Source: Arcobacter sp. F155
Lineage (GTDB): Bacteria; Campylobacterota; Campylobacteria; Campylobacterales; Arcobacteraceae
Reading direction: 5' to 3'
Assembly (NCBI RefSeq): GCF_004116455.1
Contig: NZ_PDJU01000002.1
Coordinates: 1 to 64,000 of the forward strand
DNA: 64,000 nt
A program made the position numbers and the translations under genes. The notes beneath the pieces were generated by a model that saw nothing but the letters and a program-made list of their open reading frames with translations, did not search any database and was not told where the DNA came from. Positions 16,410 to 23,518 of the stretch are shown here, in pieces. How positions within the stretch are numbered: the stretch's first letter is position 1; each line of letters starts with the position of its first letter.

Positions 16410-17801
16410 TCAATGATACCTAATGGAATTTTGTTTTCTTACATGAATATTCTCTTTATTCATTAACTTAAGTACACTATTTTCTATATCTTCATATTCA
16501 TCTTCACATTCTAAAATATCAGATATTTTAGTTAAGAATGCATCCATTTTTTCATAACCAGATTTATAATCTTCATAATCACTATACTTATCTTCTAATT
16601 CTTGTATTTTTAACGTTAACTCTTGAACTTCATTATTTAATTTTGTATTCAGTCCAAGATATGAGTTCTTCTTTGATTCAGATAAACTAAGTTGCTTTTT
16701 CAATTCTTTAACTTCATCAAGAGCTTTTTTGTTAATAAGTGGTGCATTTTTAACTTCTAAAAGCTTCTCATTATAAGGCTTTAATATCTTTACTAATTTA
16801 TCCTTATCCAATAGAGTAAGAGTTTGTTGTTCCGTTTTTAACAATCCTTTTTTAACTTCAATTTCTTTTACTTGTGATACATAATCTAAAATAGCTTGAA
16901 TACTGTAAACATTATAGTCATCACCAATGGGCTCTAAATCTTTTATCTTTTCTTCTAAAAAAGCTTTTTGTTCTGTGAGCTTATTTACATCAGTTTCTTT
17001 ATCTTTTAAGCTTATACGAGCAGTTTTGATAGCTTTATCAATGGAATCTAACTCTACTTTTAGTTTTGTTATGTTTATTGATGATTTTTTTAATTCTTTT
17101 TTCTTCGATTGAAGTTCTTTAATTTGTTTTTTTATTTGGTTTTCTAAATCATTTAACTCTGCTTTATGCATTTCTACTACTTTCAAATGTCTTGTAGTTG
17201 ATTTACGTTTACCTCGAACAAAATTAATTTCTTTAAATGCTTCACCTACTGCATCTTGAAACTTACTTCTACCATACTCTTTCAGTTTCATATGAACACT
17301 TTGTCCCTGACTTGTATGATTTGCAAATGAAAAATGTAGGTGAGGTGTTTTTTCATCATAGTGAATAACAAAATAAAAAAGCTCAATATCTTCTCTTACA
17401 GCTTTTTTAATTTCTAATTGAATGTTTTTTACTGCCTGTCTAAAATATTTTTCTAGTTGAGTTTTAGTAAGTTCTTTATTTTTTAGTTTTTCATTAATGG
17501 ATGGGCTTAATGTAATTACCCCTGAAAGGAAATCAGATTGTTTTCCCTTTGTTAGATTTCTATAATTACCATGCTTCTTTTTATGATTTTCTCTGAATAT
17601 CTTATTATATTCTTTATAAGATTTTTTTACTTTTTGTTTTACAATATTTGAATCATATTTCATGTAAGAGTTTTTGTATTTGTTATGAAACATATTATCT
17701 CTTAAATAACTAACTTTTGATAAACGAAAATCATGATTAATTTGAGCGATTGAAGAAGAACATGTTTCAAAACGAACTTGAACATAATCAGCCATGTTCA
17801 T
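16410..17801 (-). CDS. MOBV-type relaxase (Pre/Mob), 463 aa
   Basis: Nicks and pilots DNA in conjugative mobilization. The diagnostic metal-binding motif HYDEKTPHLHFSF (HxDExxPHxH) lies at about 148-160. N-terminal motif I is in MADYVQVRF, and a conserved NxR-like region (SYLRDNMFHNK) follows. After residue about 210 the protein becomes a long coiled coil rich in E, K and L. The start overlaps the preceding 117-aa gene by 14 bp, so they share an operon. No coupling protein or type IV secretion genes are seen, so the element must borrow a conjugation machine: it is mobilizable, not self-transmissible. Confidence 0.88.
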   Translation of the reverse strand: MNMADYVQVRFETCSSSIAQINHDFRLSKVSYLRDNMFHNKYKNSYMKYDSNIVKQKVKKSYKEYNKIFRENHKKKHGNYRNLTKGKQSDFLSGVITLSPSINEKLKNKELTKTQLEKYFRQAVKNIQLEIKKAVREDIELFYFVIHYDEKTPHLHFSFANHTSQGQSVHMKLKEYGRSKFQDAVGEAFKEINFVRGKRKSTTRHLKVVEMHKAELNDLENQIKKQIKELQSKKKELKKSSINITKLKVELDSIDKAIKTARISLKDKETDVNKLTEQKAFLEEKIKDLEPIGDDYNVYSIQAILDYVSQVKEIEVKKGLLKTEQQTLTLLDKDKLVKILKPYNEKLLEVKNAPLINKKALDEVKELKKQLSLSESKKNSYLGLNTKLNNEVQELTLKIQELEDKYSDYEDYKSGYEKMDAFLTKISDILECEDEYEDIENSVLKLMNKENIHVRKQNSIRYH

Positions 17802-18141
17802 CTCTTATACATTTACCAATTAATTCATCAATATTCTTCTTCAATACTTTAATTTTACTCTCTTTAGTTAAGATAATATAATAATTTTGTTTTATCTCAA
17901 TATTAATGATAATTGAGTCTATTTGTTTATAGATAATTCTTTTATCTATCATGTCATTTATTTTCTTGTAATCAAGAAAGTCTTTAAAATTTTCTAATGT
18001 CAATTTTTCATCATTAATCAAATTTGAGAAAATAGCTTTTCTATGAAGCCTTTCACTTTTATAAGGCTTTAAACCATCTTCTTTTAACCATGCATAAAAG
18101 CTATCAAATAGCTCTATTTTATCTTCATAAGTAGTCTTCAT
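17788..18141 (-). CDS. Unknown 117-aa protein cotranscribed with the relaxase
   Basis: Overlaps the relaxase start by 14 bp, indicating translational coupling, and has AAGGAAG before its ATG. The sequence is helical and charged, with no recognised motif. Its place suggests an auxiliary relaxosome or regulatory protein. A TATAAT-like box (18156-18161) lies very close to the start, and a GTCCA-N5-TGGAC palindrome sits just behind it, so the operon is probably repressible. Confidence 0.65.
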   Translation of the reverse strand: MKTTYEDKIELFDSFYAWLKEDGLKPYKSERLHRKAIFSNLINDEKLTLENFKDFLDYKKINDMIDKRIIYKQIDSIIINIEIKQNYYIILTKESKIKVLKKNIDELIGKCIRDEHG

Positions 18142-18170
18142 CTTCTTCCTTATTAATTATAGTTATATGT

Positions 18171-18185
18171 GTCCACTTTTTGGAC
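18171..18185. promoter_or_regulatory. Operator-like palindrome 1 (GTCCA-N5-TGGAC)
   Basis: GTCCA, 5 bases, TGGAC, followed by TA. It lies directly upstream of the probable -10 box of the mobilization operon. An identical arrangement recurs with its centre 40 bp away at 18211-18225. Paired identical dyads at a promoter suggest binding of a dimeric regulator, perhaps a neighbouring helix-turn-helix protein. Confidence 0.6.
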
Positions 18186-18210
18186 TATCATTTCTACTAT
18201 TTAAACACTT

Positions 18211-18225
18211 GTCCAAATAATGGAC
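18211..18225. promoter_or_regulatory. Operator-like palindrome 2 (GTCCA-N5-TGGAC)
   Basis: Second copy of the same dyad, ending 2 bp before the stop codon of the winged-helix gene. The half-sites and the flanking TA are identical to copy 1 while the 5-base centre differs, which argues for a protein-binding site rather than a chance hairpin. Confidence 0.6.
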
Positions 18226-18227
18226 TA

Positions 18228-18560
18228 CTATTTACTTCTTACTAATTTGATAGATTCAAACTCATCCCACCAAAGTTTCGTAGTCTTGAGAAAATTTGTT
18301 TCTTCATTTTTTTCTACTAACCCTGAACTTATTAATTTATTAACACAGTTGTATGAAGTACTTCTTCCTAAATTAAATTTCTTTCCCAATGTTTCAATTT
18401 TTCCATAGTACCAACCAACGAATTTTGAGCTTGGATTATGACTTAGTGTATAAATTGCACTTGCTATGCAATAGTCGTTATTAGATAAATTAAACTTAAC
18501 CCGAGGTAAGTGTTTAATAACTGTAAAATCTGCAATATTATTTAGCTTTTCTTTTTCCAT
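18228..18560 (-). CDS. Predicted winged-helix DNA-binding protein of the element, 110 aa
   Basis: The C-terminal half reads as a helix-turn-helix (YGKIETLGKKFNLGRSTSYNCVNKLISSGLVEKN), with the pattern of replication-initiator or MarR-like winged helices. I chose ATG 18560, which has AAAGG upstream, over a TTG at 18587. It lies between the AlpA-like gene and the mobilization operon. It may control copy or excision, or bind the two dyads next to its 3' end. No close family is recognised. Confidence 0.65.
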   Translation of the reverse strand: MEKEKLNNIADFTVIKHLPRVKFNLSNNDYCIASAIYTLSHNPSSKFVGWYYGKIETLGKKFNLGRSTSYNCVNKLISSGLVEKNEETNFLKTTKLWWDEFESIKLVRSK

Positions 18561-18573
18561 ACTGATATGACCT

Positions 18574-18831
18574 TTACAGAGTCTCAATTGTTTGTGATAA
18601 CCACAAAGCTATATCTGTTTTTAAATATAATACTCGTCCTCTTCTACCACTATCAATTTTCTTGAAATTAGGACCAATACCTTCACGTCTCCAATTTTCT
18701 AAAGTGCTATCGCTTACTCCAATTATTTTTGCAGTTGTTCTTTGGTTGAATGTAATCATATATTTATACTGTTCATTACTATTTATTGATCGAAGAACAC
18801 TTTCATATTTTCTATTATTTAAATTATTCAT
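18574..18831 (-). CDS. AlpA/excisionase-like helix-turn-helix protein, 85 aa
   Basis: Small MerR-like DNA-binding protein: TTAKIIGVSDSTLENWRREG is the helix-turn-helix, followed by a wing (GRRGRVLYLKTDIALWLS) that matches the excisionase/AlpA pattern. It lies at the tRNA end of the element, far from the integrase but adjacent to the other attachment site. That fits a role as a recombination directionality factor. A regulator of the integrase is the alternative. ATG 18831 has AAAGG before it. Confidence 0.78.
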   Translation of the reverse strand: MNNLNNRKYESVLRSINSNEQYKYMITFNQRTTAKIIGVSDSTLENWRREGIGPNFKKIDSGRRGRVLYLKTDIALWLSQTIETL

Positions 18832-19150
18832 AATAATTAACCTTTATTTGATTTTTAAGTTCTTATTTGAAAATTTTACAATTATTTTTTGAGGATGTCT
18901 AAAAAAATAGATGCCCAATTTAAGGGCCTTTGGAGACTTAAATATAGTTTAAGAGAAGTTCATTTAATAAAAAAAAGTTCATTTTTATTAAGTGAGTTAA
19001 AGTAAATAATAGGATATATTATATAATTTTAAAAAATTAATTTTTATATTTAAAGTTATTTTTATTTTAAATAATTATCTATACAAAGTTGGAAATAGGT
19101 TGGAAAGATTAAATTCTAGTAAAACTTAAATTAGCTATAAAGCCCATAAA
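18832..19150. other. Gene-free right end of the element
   Basis: About 320 bases, extremely AT-rich, with no plausible ORF. It contains the 20-bp repeat at 19087-19106 shared with the left end and several A and T tracts. It probably serves as attachment-site arm DNA and as the promoter for the AlpA-like gene. Confidence 0.7.
19087..19106 (+). repeat. 20-bp repeat near right end of the element (integrase arm-site candidate)
   Basis: Exact copy of 3441-3460, in the same orientation, 45 bp inside the right core repeat. Contains TTGGAAA twice. See the left copy. Confidence 0.6.
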
Positions 19151-19202
19151 ATAGTTGGCGACCCCAGGATGATTCGAACATCCGTCTTCAGGAGGAAATC
19201 CT
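19151..19202 (-). repeat. attR-like direct repeat inside tRNA-Glu
   Basis: Identical over 52 bp to 3263-3314 and in the same orientation. Covers the 3' part of tRNA-Glu from the anticodon stem to CCA plus 5 bases beyond. The element supplies this 3' end, so the tRNA remains complete. Confidence 0.93.
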
Positions 19203-19231
19203 GACGTCCTTGGCCACTAGACGACGGGGTC
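19156..19231 (-). tRNA. tRNA-Glu (anticodon TTC)
   Basis: 76 nt with encoded CCA. The acceptor stem GACCCCG pairs with TGGGGTC (one G-T). The D arm is GTCT...GGAC, the anticodon stem TCAGG/CCTGA with loop ATTTCCT gives anticodon TTC, and the T arm is GGATG-TTCGAAT-CATCC. It is the integration target of the element to its left, which has replaced its 3' half with an identical copy. Confidence 0.96.
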
Positions 19232-19252
19232 AAAAAAGAAAAATGATTATAT

Positions 19253-19280
19253 AAAAAAGGTCTTTAAAAAGACCTTTTTT
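19253..19280 (-). terminator. Rho-independent terminator of the adhesin gene
   Basis: GGTCTT / AAGACC stem flanked by A6 and T6 tracts, 5 bases after the adhesin stop codon. It reads well on both strands, but only the adhesin converges on it from the right. Confidence 0.8.
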
Positions 19281-19284
19281 AATA

Positions 19285-22200
19285 TTAATGTTCATCATCA
19301 CTTATTGTAATTTCATTTTCACTTTGTGCCATTAAGTTTGAACTAGCCTCTTGTAATTTATCAAATGCACTTTGTACTTGACTTTGATCTTCAGAAGATT
19401 CATTTTTTTCATTATTTTCTAAACTATTACTATCACTTTTAGATTCTGAACTTTCATCCCCTAAAAGAGAAGATAGACTTTCATCTGCACCATTACTTGA
19501 AAGCATATCTTGCAGATTTAATTGAGTTACTTCAGATATAGACTCTTCTTCATCTTGAGTATCTTCATTTAAGCTACTTAATAAATTAAAATCAAGTTCA
19601 AGTTCATCATCAGCAGGGATATCAACAAGATCACTATCAGTTACACTATTAATATCATCACTTACTGTTTCATAAGATGTTGCAGTAACACCTAATTCAA
19701 AATCTTCCATTTCATCAGGAACAGTAAGAGTAAGTGATTCTGAAATTGAAGTATTCCCTTCTGGCACTTCAATTGTCCAAGTACCATCACCGTTATTTGT
19801 TCCTAAACTTAGCTCTCCACCTTCTGGCACATTTGTAATCATTACACTTAATGATTCACTTCCATCTACATCACTTAATGCAGAAGAAATATCTACAGAA
19901 TATGTATACTCAACAACTTCTTGTTCTGTAGTCATTATTGGATCAACTTCTACTTCATCTGAGATATAAGGTATCCCACCAGGAATTTCAGAAGGGTCAA
20001 CCTCTTCTGCTGGCGCATCTACAAGAACACTTTCTGTATATGTTTCAGTTTCTGTTACTTCTTTTTGCCATCCAGTTTCACCTTCATAATCCACTTCAAT
20101 ATTTTTTATGTTAACTACTTCATTACTTGCAGTTGATGCAACCATAAAATCTAATTGAACTTGACCATTTTCATCTAAATAAACTTCATATTCATAAGTA
20201 AAGTTTTCTTTATTATCCCAACCTATATACTCTACATCATCACTTTCATGTCCCCATGATCTATTTGAATAATGATTTACATCTATTTCTTGTCCATTTG
20301 CACTTACACTAAAGTAATCATTTGTACTAGAAGAGTTATTATCCCAGCTACCTTTTACTTGCATATCAACAGTAATAGTTACTTTTCTATTTGCCATATC
20401 AGTACCAAAGTCAAACACTTGACTTTGTTCATGGTCTTCAGGATTAAACCCTCTTACATTTCCATTACCCACATTTCCAATATTTTTGATATCTTGTGTC
20501 TGTTCTAAATTTTTAGACTCAGTATTTGACCAGAAAATACCCTCTTCTGCCATTGCTTCATAATCAGGAATTAAACCTCCAGCTTCTACTGTAACTTCTC
20601 CTGATTCACCTCTATATGAAATAGTATCTACTTCAAAATTACCACTTCCTGTATTATTGTATACTCTAACTCCCACAGCTCCATCAGGAACACTATAGCC
20701 TTGAGTATCATTTGTATGATTAGTATTTATTGAACTACCAACTTGGTTTCCATTTTCATCATAGAAACTAACTTTTGCAGTTCCTGTATCAAAGTTTGAA
20801 AAACTTAACTCTACATTTGATGTAGGTTGTTCAAAATCAAAATTTACTCCTGACTTTTTGTATACTATAGCCCCTTCATCAACATGTGCTTGTCCTACTG
20901 TTTCAAAAGTTGTTGTTTCTGTAGCCTCTTTCATTATTGGGTCTGTATCAACTATCTTAGTTACTTCTCTAGTCTTTTCTTGTTCTATTAAAACTTTTGC
21001 ATCATCTTCATTTATTTTAAAGAATTTTCCATCACTATCCATTGTGTAACCAAGCTCTCTTAAAGCCTCTACATCTACAACACTTGTTTCTTGTTCTTGA
21101 TAAAACTTTCCATCTTTTTCATAAATTCCAGCTTCTGAATTTGCATCTGAATCTACAACTTCAGTTTCTATTACTGTAGGTATTGCATCTCCAACTTCTA
21201 TTGATACAGTAGGTTCCCCTGCTTCAATATCAATAGAAATAGCATCACTATTCTCTGCTTTATTACCTGCCTTATCAAAAACTTCTACAGAAGTTGAAAG
21301 CTCACCACCTAGACCATCAGTATCAACTTCTGTTGAGTATGTTCCATCTTCTTGTACGATAGCTGTAGTTTCAATACTATTGTTATTTTCATCAGTAACT
21401 ACTATCTTTACAGTTTGTCCTGGTTCAACATCATTAGTTGTTCCGTTAATTTCTAGAACATCATTTCCATCTGTCGGTATAATTGAGCTATCTCCTAAAC
21501 TTGTTCCATCTCCAAATGAAATAGCATCAAAATTATTAATAGTAATAACAGTATTATTTGGTCCTAAAATCTGACCACTTAATATTCCATTATTATCATT
21601 TAAATTAGAGAAGTCGTAATCATTTTGATTTCCAGGTAAAACAAGAACATCATCTCCATATGATGCATTAATATTTATTGCTCCAGGGTTTTTCTCAAAT
21701 ATTACTGTATTATCTCCGCCATTAAGGTTTAAATTTACATTATTTGCATTACCTTGAACAACAAACACATCATCTGTATTATCCAAATTAAATGATGAAT
21801 TATTAACATTCCCAAATACTAAATCACCTATTTCGCCATTATTTCCATTTGCAACATTAAGAGCTTCCTCTGTACTGTTAGCATTAATATTATTTGCATT
21901 TCTACCACCATTACCGACATCATAAGTAAAGCCATCTCCACCTTCAACAAATTCTGTATCAACAGTAATTGTTGCTTCTGTATCTGCTGGCGCTACTGTT
22001 TGGCTTGCTTGGCTTGAAGTGTTCCCTGCTGCATCTGTTATGCTTGCTGTTACTGTTGTATCTGGGTTTACTTCTTTTGTTACTGAACCTGCATCGATAT
22101 CATCTTGTGTTAATGTTTGGTTTTCTCCATTAATTGTTAAGATATCTCCTGCTGCTGCATCACTTGGTAATGAAATAGTTGCTGTTACTGTTCCATCTGC

Positions 22201-23418
22201 TCCTAGCTCTTCAGAATTATATACTGAATCTTCTCCTGTACTTTCTACTGTGATTGTTGGTGCTAGTACACTTGTATCTGCTGGCGCTACTGTTTGGCTT
22301 GCTTGGCTTGAAGTGTTCCCTGCTGCATCTGTTATGCTTGCTGTTACTGTTGTATCTGGGTTTACTTCTTTTGTTACTGAACCTGCATCGATATCATCTT
22401 GTGTTAATGTTTGGTTTTCTCCATTAATTGTTAAGATATCTCCTGCTGCTGCATCACTTGGTAATGAAATAGTTGCTGTTACTGTTCCATCTGCTCCTAG
22501 CTCTTCAGAATTATATACTGAATCTTCTCCTGTACTTTCTACTGTGATTGTTGGTGCTAGTACACTTGTATCTGCTGGCGCTACTGTTTGGCTTGCTTGG
22601 CTTGAAGTGTTCCCTGCTGCATCTGTTATGCTTGCTGTTACTGTTGTATCTGGGTTTACTTCTTTTGTTACTGAACCTGCATCGATATCATCTTGTGTTA
22701 ATGTTTGGTTTTCTCCATTAATTGTTAAGATATCTCCTGCTGCTGCATCACTTGGTAATGAAATAGTTGCTGTTACTGTTCCATCTGCTCCTAGCTCTTC
22801 AGAATTATATACTGAATCTTCTCCTGTACTTTCTACTGTGATTGTTGGTGCTAGTACACTTGTATCTGCTGGTCCTTCAGGTTCTACTGGGATTTCTGGT
22901 TCAGGTTCAACAGGAGTTTCAACTTCTGGAACTTGCGGATTTTCAGTTTCTGTTTCTTCTTCAGTAAGTTCATTAGTAATATCAATAGGCTCATTTTCTA
23001 TATTATTAGTTTGAGTCTCTAAAGGATCATTATCATTATTATTTTCAACAGTTGTATCTAATTGTTCACTTTGAATTTCATTATTAGTTTCAACTTGTTC
23101 TAATTCCGATGGAATAATTATGTCTTCAATATTTGTTTCATCAATAATATTATTTACGTATTCTAAGCTAGCTAAGTCACTTATTTGTGTTATTGAGTCT
23201 TCAAAAGTTCCTTCATTAAAAAAAGAGCTATCTAGGTTAAAAGAGACAGGTCCTGTAACTTCTACTTCTCTTCCATCCTCAAAGATTATCTTTGCAAACT
23301 CTGAAATAGTTAAGATACCACCATGGTCAGAAATCAAATCTCTATTTTTTAAGATTTCTTCACCTTCTCCACCAATTGTAACTAAACCTCTAATGTCAGA
23401 TATTCTTGCAATAGCCAT
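19285..23418 (-). CDS. Large repetitive type I-secreted adhesin, 1377 aa
   Basis: Probable LapA/Bap-like cell-surface adhesin. There is no Sec signal; the N terminus (MAIARISDIRGLVTIGGEG, to about 110) looks like the compact retention-type domain of such adhesins. An E/P/N-rich linker follows (about 110-186), then three identical 98-residue Ig-like repeats (187-480) containing DAAGNTSSQASQ. Next comes a Gly/Asn-rich segment with GGDNTVIF and GDDVLVLPG, more Ig-like and jelly-roll-like parts, and an acidic Ser-rich C terminus of the type used as a type I secretion signal. The whole protein is strongly acidic, as Ca-binding adhesins are. The three genes upstream supply the secretion machine. 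AAAGGAA precedes the start. Confidence 0.85.
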   Translation of the reverse strand: MAIARISDIRGLVTIGGEGEEILKNRDLISDHGGILTISEFAKIIFEDGREVEVTGPVSFNLDSSFFNEGTFEDSITQISDLASLEYVNNIIDETNIEDIIIPSELEQVETNNEIQSEQLDTTVENNNDNDPLETQTNNIENEPIDITNELTEEETETENPQVPEVETPVEPEPEIPVEPEGPADTSVLAPTITVESTGEDSVYNSEELGADGTVTATISLPSDAAAGDILTINGENQTLTQDDIDAGSVTKEVNPDTTVTASITDAAGNTSSQASQTVAPADTSVLAPTITVESTGEDSVYNSEELGADGTVTATISLPSDAAAGDILTINGENQTLTQDDIDAGSVTKEVNPDTTVTASITDAAGNTSSQASQTVAPADTSVLAPTITVESTGEDSVYNSEELGADGTVTATISLPSDAAAGDILTINGENQTLTQDDIDAGSVTKEVNPDTTVTASITDAAGNTSSQASQTVAPADTEATITVDTEFVEGGDGFTYDVGNGGRNANNINANSTEEALNVANGNNGEIGDLVFGNVNNSSFNLDNTDDVFVVQGNANNVNLNLNGGDNTVIFEKNPGAININASYGDDVLVLPGNQNDYDFSNLNDNNGILSGQILGPNNTVITINNFDAISFGDGTSLGDSSIIPTDGNDVLEINGTTNDVEPGQTVKIVVTDENNNSIETTAIVQEDGTYSTEVDTDGLGGELSTSVEVFDKAGNKAENSDAISIDIEAGEPTVSIEVGDAIPTVIETEVVDSDANSEAGIYEKDGKFYQEQETSVVDVEALRELGYTMDSDGKFFKINEDDAKVLIEQEKTREVTKIVDTDPIMKEATETTTFETVGQAHVDEGAIVYKKSGVNFDFEQPTSNVELSFSNFDTGTAKVSFYDENGNQVGSSINTNHTNDTQGYSVPDGAVGVRVYNNTGSGNFEVDTISYRGESGEVTVEAGGLIPDYEAMAEEGIFWSNTESKNLEQTQDIKNIGNVGNGNVRGFNPEDHEQSQVFDFGTDMANRKVTITVDMQVKGSWDNNSSSTNDYFSVSANGQEIDVNHYSNRSWGHESDDVEYIGWDNKENFTYEYEVYLDENGQVQLDFMVASTASNEVVNIKNIEVDYEGETGWQKEVTETETYTESVLVDAPAEEVDPSEIPGGIPYISDEVEVDPIMTTEQEVVEYTYSVDISSALSDVDGSESLSVMITNVPEGGELSLGTNNGDGTWTIEVPEGNTSISESLTLTVPDEMEDFELGVTATSYETVSDDINSVTDSDLVDIPADDELELDFNLLSSLNEDTQDEEESISEVTQLNLQDMLSSNGADESLSSLLGDESSESKSDSNSLENNEKNESSEDQSQVQSAFDKLQEASSNLMAQSENEITISDDEH
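21979..22860 (-). repeat. Three tandem 294-bp repeats in the adhesin gene
   Basis: Copies at 21979-22272, 22273-22566 and 22567-22860 appear identical base for base and encode the same 98 residues. Perfect identity, including silent positions, points to recent duplication or gene conversion. Copy number probably varies between strains and could be mis-assembled from short reads. The reverse frame is also open across the array, which creates a long false ORF at 22019-23014. Confidence 0.92.
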
Positions 23419-23518
23419 AATAATTCCTTTTATTCTTATTGTAAAGAATATATTATATTATTATGGCTTTTTAGTAAAGTATACTTTGGTATATATTAAT
23501 AAAAAGTAGTATTAAATA

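Noticed and set aside
21979-22860. CRISPR array
   Set aside because: The repeats are 294 bp, contiguous and coding, without spacers.
22019-23014. 331-aa open frame on the plus strand antisense to the adhesin
   Set aside because: It is open only because the three identical 294-bp repeats lack stops in that frame; low-complexity composition and no ribosome-binding site.
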